A stretch of DNA of 58,000 bases, taken from positions 2,699,801 to 2,757,800 of the forward strand of contig CM055097.1 in NCBI GenBank assembly GCA_029204225.1, read 5' to 3'. A program made the position numbers and the translations under genes. The notes under the pieces were generated by a model. The model did not search any database. It saw only the letters and a program-made list of their open reading frames with translations, and was not told where the DNA came from. This document shows, in pieces, positions 22,379 through 34,367 of the stretch; positions within the stretch are counted from its first letter, which is position 1, and every line of letters starts with the position of its first letter. The stretch is from Diphasiastrum complanatum. Its lineage: Eukaryota; Streptophyta; Lycopodiopsida; Lycopodiales; Lycopodiaceae.

Positions 22379-22425
22379 ACTTTTCAACTCCATCTTTGTC
22401 ATTACTTGAATTTCTCATAGTGAAG

Positions 22426-23510
22426 ATGTCTTCATCTAGTTCACATTTCTTGGAGCACAGTGAGAGATTAACATCTTCCAATTATGCAATGTGGAAGATT
22501 AGAATGGAATCATTTTTGATTCTACAGGATGTAATGGACATTGTGAGTGGAGCTGAAGAAGAACCTACAACATCTAATGAAGCTGCAACATTCAACAAAA
22601 GAACCAGAATTGCTCTTCTTCATTTTATAAAATGAATGTAACAAATGAAGTGTTAAGAGAGATCAGTAGATGCAACATTGCCAATGAAGCTTGGGACACT
22701 CTAAAAACAATCTATGAAATCAAAAATACTTCTAGATTGCTTACACTTAGAAACCAAATCTTTCTAAGTTATCAGAGAGTAGATGAGAGTGCTTTATCAT
22801 ATGTAATGAGAGTCAAGGATCTTCATCAAGAGTTAGCTGGTATTGGAGATGGTCTTAAGAACACTGAACTTGTTCAAGTAGTCCTAAATGGACTTAGAGA
22901 TGAGTTTGACAATATTGTGCACACTTATGCTGTCGGGAGGATCTTCCATCCTTAGAGACACTACAAGGTGTTCTCATTACTGAAGAAAGTAGCCAAGAGA
23001 ACAAGATGATGAGGATCAACAGACTTTCATTGAAAGATGGTGGAGATGGCAAAGCACTCTTCATCAAAGACAATTCAAGAGGCAAGGGCAAAGGTCAACA
23101 ACACTTCAAGAAGGACAAAGCCAAAGAAGGTGATGAGGATCAGTCCTCACAAGTTGCAACATCCAGTGGAAAGAAGAAGTTGTCAAAGATCAAGTGTTTT
23201 TTCTGTGGCAAGAAAGGACACTATGCATCAAAATATTTCAAGAAGAAGAACCAATCTAAGCAAGCTATCCATACTAATGAGGATGAGTGTGAGGGTGTTG
23301 AGAGTGAAAGAGAGGATTCTTTAATGATGTCTACTTTTTCATCTTTTCCTTTTAAGAATGAAGAAGTCTGGTGGATAGATAGTGGGGCTAGTTCCCATAT
23401 GTCTAGTTCTAGAAACTCTTTCACAAGTCTCATGCCATATCTAGGTGCAAAAAGATCAATCTATACTGCTAATGATGTAGATGTAGAATTGAAAGAATAG
23501 GTAGTATTCA
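22426..23510 (+). pseudogene. gag and protease region, copia 2
   Basis: ATG at 22426 gives MSSSSSHFL, then the copia Gag start NYAMWKIRMESFLILQDVMD. A one-base loss near 22630 shifts the frame; the capsid continues as MNVTNEVLREISRC and WDTLKTIYEIKN, ends near 22955, and shifts again. The CCHC zinc knuckle CFFCGKKGHYASKYF (last Cys replaced by Tyr-Phe context) lies near 23200. The protease motif WWIDSGASSHMSS is at about 23370. A stop at 23498-23500 closes the frame. Confidence 0.87.
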
Positions 23511-23599
23511 ACTGCATGCATCATCATCAAAATCTTTTTGCTTGCATGATGTACTTTATGTACCTAGACTAACCAAGAATCTCATTAGTGTAGGATAGT

Positions 23600-24480
23600 T
23601 GTTTGGTAGTGGATTGGATGTCAAGTTTCAAGTTGACAAGTGTATAATCTCAAGAGAAAATGAAGTTATTGCTAGAGGATCTAGAATTGGTAAGTTGTAC
23701 AAACTAGATTCTAGGGAGAGTCTAACATTTCAGATATCGCTTATGAGACCAAGGTTCTTCAGGAGAATTTGTGGCATAAGAGATTGGGACATCCTAATTT
23801 CAAAGCCATGCAATCTATGGTTAACAATGACTAGGCCCAATCTAAGCTTTAGTGTGCATAAGCTAAGTCAAGACATGCAGGATCCAAAGTTATATCACTG
23901 GAAGTTGGCTAAAAGAATCTTGAGGTATATATTTTCTACCTTAGATTATGGATTATTCTACAAAGAAGAAGATCTGATTTTGATTGCTTTTTCAGATTTA
24001 GACTTTGCAGGAGATAGGTTGGATAGAAAATCCACACGTGCTTACACAATTTTTCTTGGAGGAAACTTAGTTTCTTGGCTATCAAAGAAACAAGCAACCA
24101 TATCCTTATCATCCTGTGAAGCTGAGTACAAATCTCTTACAACCACAAGAAAGGAGATTTTATGGACCAAAAGGCTACTTTTGGAGCTAAAGTGTTATGG
24201 AGATGAAGGCCTTCCGATTATCAAGAATGATAACATTTCTGCTCAGGCTCTTGCAAATAATCTTGTGTTCCATGCAAGGAGCAAACACATCGAGGTAGCT
24301 CATCATTTTGTATTAGAAAAAGTCATTGAGAGAGAGATCTTATTGGAGCATATTGGATTTTCAAATTGTGTTGCAGATCTTCTCACCAAGCCATTACTCA
24401 AGAATGTCTTTATCAAGATGAGATCTAATATTGGCCTAATTTCCAAGTCTATGTTGGATGGAAATATATATTTTAAGGGG
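23600..24480 (+). pseudogene. Pre-integrase remnant fused to RT/RNase H end, copia 2
   Basis: Near 23760 one frame reads ENLWHKRLGHPNFKAMQSM, the GAG-pre-integrase domain. At about 23825 the sequence switches to the C-terminal polymerase block MTRPNLSFSVHKLSQ and RNase H (SDLDFAGDRLDRKSTRAYT, SSCEAEYKSL, ADLLTKPL). Roughly 2 kb of a standard copia pol is therefore missing. The RNase H frame stays open to 24567, into the LTR. Confidence 0.88.
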
Positions 24481-24483
24481 GAG

Positions 24484-25194
24484 TGTGAAGATCTTCCTAT
24501 GTCAAGTTTTGGGGCCATGTCCATGATTATTTTTATTGTAAACTATGTTGTACATAAAGGTATGTGAATTGAGCACATAACCTTCTAGAATAGGTCGAGT
24601 TTGAGTTAGGTAGATTCAAATTTGATGTCATGCAAAAGTTTAGATAGCATGCAATGTCATTCAGTATGCATGCAAGCCACATGCAATCAGTGCATGCAAC
24701 ATGCAAAGTGGTTTATGTGATCTACACATGTCTAGGCAGTTTTATGAGTTGACATGCAGTACATGCAATATCCATGCATGCAGTTACACATGTGGATGGA
24801 GTTGAGTTAACTGAGTTAAGTGGACTTTCCATGCAACACCACTGTAGGACTGGAGCCACTTTGATGTAGGGAAGCTGTGGCATGTTTTGCCATATTGTGA
24901 ATAATGAGATTTTGGTGTTTTGGACTCATTCTCTCTCTACTCGAGTATTCTAGCTTTGATTTTCTCTCTCTACCTGAGAGCAGTTTGTTTTTCCCATACT
25001 GAGCACTTAGAATTATTTCTGACATTCATTTCTCATAGTGAGAAGTTAGTTTTTTCAGTCAGATGTATGCCATTGTGCTCTTACCATAGATTTTTCAATT
25101 AATATGTTCTCTGATCAATCTTGTGCAATCACAACACCTCAGTAAGATCCTGTAAGGTGTGTGGTGAAGTTCACACGTGCTAAAACCTTTCACA
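24484..25194 (+). repeat. 3' LTR of copia 2 (711 bp)
   Basis: It starts TGTGAAGATCTTCC after the purine tract and ends CTTTCACA. It is complete relative to the shortened 5' LTR. Confidence 0.85.
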
Positions 25195-25330
25195 AGAGTG
25201 CACAAGGTGCTTAGATTAAGCATAACTAGGTCAGCATAACCCAAGAAGTTTCATGTTTGAATCTTACATTTTGATGTTAAATATGTTCTTAAGATTCATA
25301 AAAGCTTTGCCCATTCATTTGAAAGCCAAA
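25195..25330. repeat. Right half of the repeat split by copia 2
   Basis: 25195-25320 is the near-exact reverse complement of about 38476-38595, including ATTTTGATGTTAAATATG and GTTCTTAAG. It continues the sequence broken at 21929. Confidence 0.88.
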
Positions 25331-25916
25331 ATATGAACTAACATCATATTAAGTTGAATGTTTTTACAATTATGTTAAAATATTAGCACTGGAAAAGCCA
25401 GCGTGTGTTGATAACGATGATGGAGATGGTGGAAAAGAAAGCAATGATATAAGGATTAAAGTGGACAATGAGGCTTCACACAAGAAGACTCCACGATGAG
25501 CAACGATGGCTTATCGCTCAAGATAGTGCTAGCAACATCGTATGAGAATACACACAATATGCCAATAATCAACATTATCATTAAAGGTACGACACAAGAC
25601 ACTTTCTACATGTCACTTTGTAGTCTCATATCACTTCACACATTGCAGTGGCTGATCTTTCTCATCTATTCCTTGCAAGAGCCAACCAAGCCACACTCTT
25701 GGCTAACCATGTCTTTATTTGTAGATAACTCATCCCTGCACTTGGTATCTTCTGAGTACTCCTGTACAATGTAAATACTCACTCTGTATAACAGTCCACA
25801 AAAAATAAACTATTATTCGAGACAATATGTAGTTTTACATGTATATCTAAACAATTTGCATAATTAATATACAAATATTCAAAGTAGAGCAACAAATCTA
25901 CTTCGACACTCCACAG
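25331..25916. other. Anonymous DNA
   Basis: No recognisable gene. The plus frame 25496-25774 has no motif I know. Confidence 0.4.
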
Positions 25917-27115
25917 GGAGAGCGAGCAGATGCTAGGAGCCAGGTGGAGCAGGTGATGCTTTGGAGTTCGGTGTGTCTAGCAGGATGGTGATCAGGATCG
26001 GAGACATCAAGTGAGCATAGTATGTGGATGACGAGTCCATTGGGGTGGCACTCAGGGAGATGCTGCAGTTGCTCATGTATGATATGTCATTTGATATATG
26101 GACGATGTTCTTCAGCTGGTGCATCATGTGGTGACCTAGGGACGGGTCATGCCTCCTTGGAGGTAGGTGGCATGGAGTGTACCTGGAGGTGGTACATATC
26201 CTGAGGGATGGAGTGCATTACAGGATGATGTGGATCCAGCATGCCCATGGTTGTGAGCCAGCAGGGATGGAGATGATTACACAGGGAGTGACAACTGATA
26301 CTTTGGCGAGTGATCAGGTGAGTTGCATGGTTATATGCACAGTTATCTCCAGGTTGTCGTCACATGTTATTTCTATCCATCATCTTTTGGTTAGCAGGAT
26401 GCAGCTTTTGGTTAGATCCAGTTGGAGTCTAGTTGCACTACAGGTGGACAGATTCTTGGGGAGCTATCAGTGGGTAATGGATACTTGGTGATCAGAGGGT
26501 ACAGGGTATAGGGTTCTGGAACTATCCTTCCTGAAATGCTATGGATCGTGGGTGAGTTATTCATCACGATAGTGGATCTAGTTTGCATTTGCTTTGGCTT
26601 GGACGCTATGATGGATGTGTTGGTGAGATAGACTCCTTGGTGGGAGGCCTATATACTGGTCAAATCAGAGTTGGTAACGTCAAGCATGGGAAGTTGAACC
26701 TACATGGGATATAGGAAAGGCAGATCATCATCAGTATCTCTGGGAGGTGGGCGAGCTACTTAGGTATAGCCTATGGTGAGTTTTGCGTACATTCATTCAT
26801 TGAGTCCTTGGTAGACTCTTGTGCTTGGAGCACGGGGAATGGATGGGGATCAGCTTTCAGGGCTTATTGGACAGGATGTCAAGCCAAAGTGGCTTGGTGC
26901 ATAGCTTTGTTTGGGAAATACATTAGGGATGAGGCTTGGAGCGCTCATTGTTTCGAGATGGTTGATCTTGGATGATGTATGAGGACATCTATGTGATATG
27001 TCTACAGGTGGCACAAGAGTTGGTATGACAGAATACCACTTATGGACATGCCTTAGTCATGTATTTGACGCTTTATCATTCATGTTGGTTTGCATAAGTG
27101 TGTGTGGGCTGTGAT
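25917..27115 (+). repeat. Dispersed repeat, copy 1 (about 1.2 kb), LTR-element interior
   Basis: Near-identical to 30953-32210 in the same orientation (for example GCAGATGCTAGGAGCC, TATATACTGGTCAAATCAGA). Copy 2 lies directly upstream of a 462-bp LTR, so this is probably interior or 3' sequence of an LTR retrotransposon. Reading frames are short and shared blocks such as YVDD-SIGVAL-EMLQLL appear in both copies, but stops flank them, and I cannot assign a protein family. This copy lacks the LTR. Confidence 0.75.
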
Positions 27116-27904
27116 GCCACGTAAATGTTAAAAATTGAATATCAACATAAATATGGTATGATATACTCGAAAATGAAGATATGAGCTGGTTAAGTATAGA
27201 TCATGAAGAGGCCTAAGTAATTTTTCGAGAATATATCTCCTAAGTACTTGCCTTATAAATTAAGGGCTAGACCTTTAATAGGAAAGGACATTTCCTTGGA
27301 TAACCCTTAACTAGGTCGTCCATACGAAACAACTAGTTATGAAAAGACATGTTAAACTAGAGTAACTTTAACTCATAGTTAAATATACCTCTTATGGTAT
27401 AGTTGAACATATTTTCAGTTTAATTCTTGAGTAGACACTTTCGCGGGAGCGACACGCCTATTGTTTAAGAGGTGTGTTTGTTCGCCCTGTAGAACATATA
27501 TTGATCTCACACTTCATTCTCGATCATCGAGAGAGAAGAGTTTATGCTTATGTAAGAGATTGAAGAAGTGAATAGAGTTCTGTGAGTTATTCTCCCTTAT
27601 CTCTGTTCTCCGCATTGTTGAGTGTGAGTGATCTTGAGTCTGCTAACAATCTCTAACGAATTTCATGAATTACTCTCTGATCAGACATACACTCTAGTGC
27701 GTTACAGTCGTTTGTTGTGTTTCCATAAAGCATGCTCTAAAGAACTGTCTTCAAATCATCTTATTCGTCTGTCGCGAATACTTTCTTTTCAACACTCGAA
27801 TAATGACTATCTTTGTGCAGTCTAGCATGATCATTGAATTAAGTGATATGTATACAAATGAGATGACAGTACCTATATATATGTAAATGAGCGATTGAAT
27901 CACA
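27116..27904. other. Possible LTR or leader remnant
   Basis: No coding sequence recognised. The composition (TTATCTCTGTTCTCCGC, TCTCTAACG stretches followed by a copia RNase H piece) is LTR-like, but I see no second copy and cannot set ends. ATGTAAATGAGCGATTGAA occurs here (about 27880) and again near 28900. Confidence 0.3.
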
Positions 27905-28318
27905 TATTCAGATTCAGATTGGGCAGGAGATGTGGATACCAGAAAATCCACATCAGGTTATATTTGTTTCCTTGCAGGAGGACCCATTTCATGGAACAGT
28001 AGAAAGAAAAAATGCATTTTGTTGTCCTCCACAGAATCCGAATATGTTGCAGCTACATCAACAATGAAGGAGATAATTTGGCTAAGAAGGCTACTGCAAG
28101 ATCTGCAATTTTCACAGATCGGTCTCCAGTGTGACAATCAAAGCTGTATAGCTCTATCTCTGAACTCACGAACTCATAATAGAACTAAACACATAGAAGT
28201 TCAATTTCATTTTCTTAGATAGAAGGTTCATAACCAAGATGTTGTACTTAGTTACTGTCATACAGACAATATGTTGGTTGATATTTTGACAAAGCCATTT
28301 TCTAGAGATGGAGCTTAA
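27905..28318 (+). pseudogene. Ty1/copia RNase H fragment (copia 3)
   Basis: This is an isolated C-terminal piece of copia pol: SDSDWAGDVDTRKSTSGY, GGPISWNSRKKK, STESEYVAATS, QCDNQSCIALS and KHIEVQFHFLR, with a TAG at 28220-28222, then VLSYCHTDNMLVDILTKPF. RNase H removes the RNA strand during reverse transcription. Everything upstream is absent, so this is a truncated relic. Confidence 0.9.
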
Positions 28319-29527
28319 TCTTACTCCTACTCTTCCTAACTGCCCTCCTTCCTTCTCTCAATTTTACTCTCTCAAATGAAACCTGTAGAAAATGAACTGT
28401 TTTTCAACAGTCTGCATATTTGAACTGTTTGTCGCAACAGTCTGCATTTTTCTTCGCAATTTCTGACAGGCGAAAAACCCGACACCCAACACTGTCGTCT
28501 TTCCACCTTCGGGCCATCTTGAGCAACTAAGTATTTTGCGACACTTGTGCTAATCATTTTTTCATCCATTTAAGACACTTCTAGAAAGGCGATACTGCTT
28601 CACGAAAATGGGACACTGCATTTTTACATGCAATTTCTGACAGGCGACAAAAGCACAAAATGCAACATTGCATTTTTACACAAGATTCCACACAGGCGAA
28701 AAATGCGACACTTTTTACACAGGATTCCACACAGACAAAAAAATGCGACACTCTGCACAAATACACAGGATTCCAAGTACAGACTGTCTACGTCTTCATG
28801 CTCCAATAACAACTATTCTAATTAGTCAGTTAATCAACTGTTAAACAATCTTGTAAATGTAAAAATAGAATAATATAAGATCTTCCAGTTGTTATATAAT
28901 GTAAATGAGCGATTGAAGAACATAGAGATTCATAGAGGATTTTTGGGAAAAAAGAATACTCAAGCAAAGATCAAACGACCAGAACGGGTCTTCTAGTAGC
29001 TGACTCCTCAGAGTTAGTGGTTATAGAGAGAGAAATATTCAAAACTTTAGCAATTGATTTGAATTTGTTACTAGGATCACACACTTATCAGTGCAATTGT
29101 ATTGTGGTTTGATTGTTGTTTTACAACATTATTGTACGGATTCGCTATTGTTCAACATCTTTGCATTCTTGTTGAGAGAAATTAACTCTCACTCCTCTTA
29201 CGCAAACATCATTATAAAGAGAAATGTATGACTGTCTCTAACACCTAAATTATTTCTACATTCTCTTCATATCATATTATCAGCATTAGAGGATTGCATG
29301 GTTGTCTCAAATGCCTAATTGTTTCTACAATCTATCTTTCACAACAGTCTAAGACTCCTACACTGATAATCTTATTCAACACAAAAGAACAGCTCGTAAT
29401 CTCTGTTCTCTAAGTAATCCATGATTCTATTAACACAGTTATCACTATGCTTTGATGATTCATAATTGTCTTTCATCTTGTTGGTATCTGTAGTAGCTGA
29501 CGATCTCCATATAGCCAGTAGACTCAC
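28319..29527. other. Non-coding stretch before gag 3, with a degenerate repeat
   Basis: 28437-28775 contains a loose tandem repeat of about 40 bp built on GATTCCACACAG, GCGAAAAATGCGACAC and CTGACAGGCGA. The stretch from about 28800 to 29527 is probably a degenerate 5' LTR because a primer-binding-site-like motif follows, but a matching LTR is not visible in the window. Confidence 0.45.
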
Positions 29528-29538
29528 CCACCAAATGT

Positions 29539-29550
29539 GGTATAAGAGCA
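29539..29550 (+). other. Degenerate primer-binding site, copia 4
   Basis: TGGTATAAGAGC differs by one base from the standard TGGTATCAGAGC and sits about 120 bp before the gag start, as in copia 1. Confidence 0.6.
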
Positions 29551-29659
29551 CTGGTTTATTAGATTACTAGAGTTTAGGATCTATAATAGAACTTAATACG
29601 TTCTGATTCTATAGAACTAGTTCATTCTGTTTGTGTTCTATCTTTGCTACTCGATTACA

Positions 29660-30743
29660 ATGGAAAGTTCAACCCGCTTGATCAACAAATTCAACGGAGA
29701 TGACTTCCACATGTGGAAGTTCAAGATGAGGATGATCAAGAAGGAGCTTTGGGGATACATAAATGGTTCAATAGCTAGACCGACAGAACCCAAATTGCTC
29801 CCAGCATGGGAAGCAAAGGATGTCAAAGCACTTGCCATTGTATCATTGAATCTAAAAGACACTCAGATAGCTCACGTATCAAACAACACCACCTCCAAAG
29901 AATCATGGGATATCCTAACAAGTATCTACGAGACTTTAGATGTATCAGCTCGTCTCTTTCTAAGGAAGAAGGTCCTCACTCTCAAGATGAGCAAAGGCAC
30001 TTCAGTCAACGATCACCTGAACGAATTCAAACAATTGCTGAATCAACTTACTACCATAGGTTTTCCTATTTCAGAAGAAGAATCAACAATGTCTCTTCTC
30101 GCCAGTCTTCCATCCTCCTACGACAACCTAGTATTGCTTCTGAGCAATATTCCTGCGTTGTCTCTCCAGAGGCTGACAACAAGCCTATTGCAGGAAGAAG
30201 TCAGGAGAAAAAGCTTAATATCCACAATGAGTACCAAGTCAATGACATTGTATTCTAATAAACAGCAATCCAAGAAGAAGAAGACCTTCAAGGACAAAAA
30301 AAACAAAAGTGAAGCAGCCAATCACAACACAACAACAACAGCAACAGCACAGTCAACAATCACCAGAGATCATACTCTTTTGTAGGTATTACAAAAGATC
30401 CAATCACGACATAAAGGATTGTCACATCGTCAAGCACAATGAAGCGAGGAAGAAGATGCAGCAGCACCAAGAGGGAGGCTCTGACATTGTCAGAAATCCA
30501 CAAGAAGAGGACAAGGCGCTGATGGTACAAGATCAACCAAGTAGAGATGTCTATCAATGGTATCTTGATTTAGGTGCTTCACAACACATGACGACATGTA
30601 AGAACCTATTTTATACTCTCACAACAACAGATTTAAAGTACATTTTCTTCGGCGACTCAAGGGGACCAGTTTTGGACATTGGCATCGATGGGAAGGCATC
30701 TACCATCATGGGCGTGGATAAGCTATCTATAGCTTTCATGTAG
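29660..30743 (+). pseudogene. Ty1/copia gag and start of protease (copia 4)
   Basis: ATG at 29660 starts MESSTRLINKFNGDDFHMWK and stays open to 30385: capsid region (WEAKDVKALAIVSLNLKD, ESWDILTSIYE, MSLLASLPSSYDNLV), then a lysine-rich tail and a polyglutamine/threonine stretch. A frameshift near 30340 leads to the zinc knuckle (CRYYKRSNHDIKDC), where the second Cys is Tyr, and to a protease start YLDLGASQHMT in which the catalytic D-S-G is D-L-G. The frame closes at 30743. Gag is nearly whole, but the particle and protease functions are damaged. It is the best preserved gag in the window. Confidence 0.88.
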
Positions 30744-30952
30744 TTGGTTGTATTTGCAGGAGTCTAGGCTTAGTAAAGGTGTTGAAATTTTCATGGTGCA
30801 TATTCTCAGGTGGTGAGATCATGGAAAAGCCTAGAGGGAGTCACTCAAAGCCATATACCTCAGCACGCTCAGGGAGACAGTGGTCTCGGGATCCATGAGC
30901 GGCGACTCAGGGACAAGCTTGCGTTGGCATGGTGTCGAGTGGCACATAGCCA

Positions 30953-32210
30953 AGGAGAGAGAGCAGATGCTAGGAGCCGGGTGGAGCAGGTGATGCTTTG
31001 GAGTTCGGCTTGTCTAGTAGGATGGTGACCAGGATCAGAGACATCAGGTGAGCATAGTATGTGGATGACAAGTCTATTGGAGTGGCACTCAAGGAGATGC
31101 TACAGTTGCTCAGGTATGACATGTCATTTGATGTATGGATGATGATCTTCAGTTGTGCATCATGTGGTGACCTAGGGATGGGTCATGCCTACTTGGAGAT
31201 AGGCAGCATGGAGTGTACCTGGGGTGGTTCATATCCTGAGGGCATGGAGTGCATTACAGGGTGATGTGGATCCAGCATGCCCATGGTTGTGAGCCAGCAT
31301 GGATGGAGATGGTTTCTCAGGGAGTGACAACTAATACTTTGGCGAGTGATCAGGTGAGCTGCATGGTTATATGCACAGTTGTCTCTAGGTTGGCATCACA
31401 TGTTGTTTTTATCCATCATCATTTGGTAAGTAGGATGCAGCTTTTGGTTAGATCTAGTTGGAGTCTAGTTGCACTACAGGTGGACAGATTCTTGGAGAGC
31501 TATCAACGGGTAATGGATACTTAGTGATCAGATGGTACAGGAGGATACAAGATTCTGGAGCTATCCTACCTGATATGCTATGAATCGTAGTTGAGTTTTC
31601 CATCATGATAGTAAAACTAGAGTGCATTTGCTTTGGTTTGGTTGAAATGATGGATACAGTATTGGTGAGATAGGCTCCTTGGTGGGAGGCCTATATACTG
31701 GTCAAATCAGAGTTGGCAACGTCAAGCATGGGTCTGTTCTTAGGTTCAATGAGTACTTCTACGAATAATAGTGGTAGTAATAATAATGACATGCGGGGTC
31801 GATTATCCACTTGGCTAGCCAAGCATAAGTTAGCTCATAGACCTTTGGGTTTTGATTACCAGAAAGGTGAGACTACATGGGATGTAGGAGAGGCAGATCG
31901 TCATCAGTATCTCTAGGAGATGGGTGAGCTACTCAGGTATAGCCTATGGTGAGGTTTGCATACATTCATTCATTGAGTCCTTGGTAGACTCTTGTGCTTT
32001 TGGAGCATGGAGAATGGATGGGAATCAACTTTTAGGGCATATTGGACAGTTGGATATGCTTGGACGTGAGGGCATCTTGGTGAGGATCTGATTTGGTGAC
32101 CAGTGGTGTAGCAGTAGACCTTTTGGTGGCATAGGTGTTGGTACGACAGGATACCACTTATGGGCATGCCATGGTCACGTATTTGATGCTTTATCATTTG
32201 TGCTGGTTTG
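30953..32210 (+). repeat. Dispersed repeat, copy 2 (about 1.26 kb)
   Basis: Homologue of 25917-27115. An upstream frame (30810-31028) reads a charged helix, RRLRDKLALAWCRVAHSQGE, that resembles Gag-like coiled segments of LTR elements. Between 31713 and 31916 an open piece reads [21 protein letters not shown] cannot name a family. Confidence 0.75.
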
Positions 32211-32774
32211 CATGTGTGTATGTGGGCTTGCATGTTACCTTGTCACGAGAGTCTAGATGTGAGTCAGAGTTTTATGCAGTTGTGCATTTGCTAGGTCTAA
32301 AACAAAGTAGTCATTTATGCTCATTGACTTGTCATTACGTCTACTAGCTGTCTATCTGGTGAGGGTATAGTCTTATGGTGGCAGTAAGATTTTCTCAAGT
32401 TGAGCCTTAGTCGCTCATTTATGTCAGCTCTACAGGTTTGTGCTTGTAAGTTCCTGGTAGGATGTCAGCCTAGCTAGATGGAGGATGTAAGTCTCATGGT
32501 GGCAGTGGGATTTCCTCAGTTTGAGCCATGTCGCTCATGTGGTCCACTTGTGTTCAAGTCGGATTGATGATGAGTCAGTTGGTCGAGAGTGTGGTAGACT
32601 CTCTGTATGAGCATTGTGTTTGCGTGATATTTTGTGTGCCAAACCTGGTGGTTTGATGGTGTGCTTGAGTGTGAGTCAGTACATGGTAGCTGTGACATGC
32701 ATAACATCTTTTGGACACTCCAGACACTGCAAAAATATATTTTTACTCCTACTGCATTTGAGCTTAAGGGAGAG
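32211..32774 (+). other. 3' untranslated part of the LTR element
   Basis: No gene. It shows an internal direct repeat of CTTATGGTGGCAGT-AGATTTTCTCA type (about 32372 and 32491). It ends in a purine tract, TTAAGGGAGAG, immediately before the LTR. Confidence 0.5.
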
Positions 32775-33236
32775 TGTTAAGAATCAGATTTGATTTGATA
32801 TATTTTTATTGTAAGCTCGAAATGCAGTATTGTAATTAGCTATACATATCTTCAGTTAATTAGGATTTACAATTTTTGGTTGTTATCGGGACGTGGCCCA
32901 CTATCGTCATATCAGTCGGGCACTGATCCTGTAGATGGCTACTTGGGTTAGCCGGGTAGCCACACATAGGAGAAGTTAGCCTGTACAGAGTTATATATAG
33001 TGTATGCTATACTCGAGGGCATGTCTCGAGTTTGTCAGCCGAATTTGGCCATATCAGGTGGTAGGCCAATTTTAGGACACCTGTCCTTTCATGCAGTTGG
33101 GGCTTTGGTATATGTATAGTGTTCTCTTTGTAATACAAAGCTTTTGCTGTGCCATCTTTGAGAGCTTGTGAGGAGTGTCTATGGTGATTGATTATGTGAC
33201 CTGCATATTGCACTAGATCCTAACAGGATTTTAACA
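32775..33236 (+). repeat. 462-bp LTR (3' LTR of a partial retrotransposon)
   Basis: It starts TGTTAAGAATCAG directly after the purine tract and ends GATTTTAACA, giving short inverted ends TGTTAA/TTAACA. TATATATAG near 32993 is a plausible TATA box and TGTAATACAAAGC near 33130 a plausible polyadenylation context. No 5' partner LTR is present in the window. Confidence 0.78.
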
Positions 33237-33822
33237 CTTTCTACCGCTCTGGTACTTTGGTGCTATAACAAGCTTTTAAATAGCGTGCAGTGTGCTTTGG
33301 TAATTGTAATATGCAACAACAGAAGAAATTTGGTGAGAATTTTATTGCAATGTGCAGAAAGATACTGTGTTGGCCGCAACCCTCAAGCACCAAAGCTTTC
33401 TGAAACTCTATAGTACAAATGCTTCTTTCAATTGATACTTATCAATTTTCAATTTAGATAGTTCAGATTACCAAATTTGGTTATATTTTATTTCAAACTT
33501 GTTACTATCGCATGTTACCTATTTTGATACTTTTGGTATTGTTTTTTCAAGGGAAACAACAAAACTTGTCAATAAACATTCAAGTTTTGGAGGGGGTTTA
33601 AAATCACTTATGTCGTGTAACACGATAAGACTTCTTGAATATAGACTGGTGGTAATGAAAATACTCCTCCACTTTGAAGATGTTAACAATGACTTTAATA
33701 CAGAAGGAATCTTTAAGAAGTTTCAAGTGAACCAACACTGTATTGAACTGAACCAGTGCGTTTCTCAATGTATCATGAAATATAATTATAATTTATGACG
33801 CGGTTTCAGCAGATTTTGTTAG

Positions 33823-33996
<174 letters not shown>

Positions 33997-34367
33997 TGAT
34001 AGAGTTAAAGATAGTCAACGTTCCCAATTCTAGAAAGGGGTGTAGCCCTTGTTTTTTCCCTGTTGAAGGCATGGTATCATAAATGGTTCTTTGTTGGACT
34101 TGAAACAAGGAAGGCCATGTCGTTGGAGAGGGAACATTGTCATGACATTCTGGAATAGGATACAACCATATGGTTCGGGAATTTTGAATAATACTCTTCA
34201 TGTTTTTTTTTTTTTCTTTTCATTTTCTCTTGTTTGATTCATATTGCTATGAATTTTACACACAAATTAAGTTTGGTTTAATGTTCAAGTCGGCTTGGAT
34301 CAACTTAGTGGTAATTCTTAGGCATATTATTATGTTCTTTTAGTAAGCTGTAAGTTTTAAGGCCACA

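Larger units (their letters stand above)
21930..25194 (+). mobile_element. Ty1/copia LTR retrotransposon 2, internally deleted
   Basis: The LTRs start TGTGAAGAT at 21930 and 24484; the 3' LTR ends CTTTCACA at 25194. A purine tract AAGGGGGAG precedes the 3' LTR. Flanks share AGAG (AAGAG if the boundary moves by one base), a 4-5-bp target duplication. The reverse-complement paralogue at 38476-38650 shows the uninterrupted site, confirming both ends. The interior keeps gag, zinc knuckle, protease and the GAG-pre-integrase start, then jumps at about 23825 to the last part of reverse transcriptase and RNase H. Integrase and most of the polymerase are gone. The 5' LTR is also shortened and the primer-binding site is missing, so it is not autonomous. 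Confidence 0.92.

Noticed and set aside
25983-26090. YVDD-like peptide taken as a reverse transcriptase active site
   Set aside because: Surrounding residues do not fit any polymerase block, and a stop precedes it; the match is probably chance.
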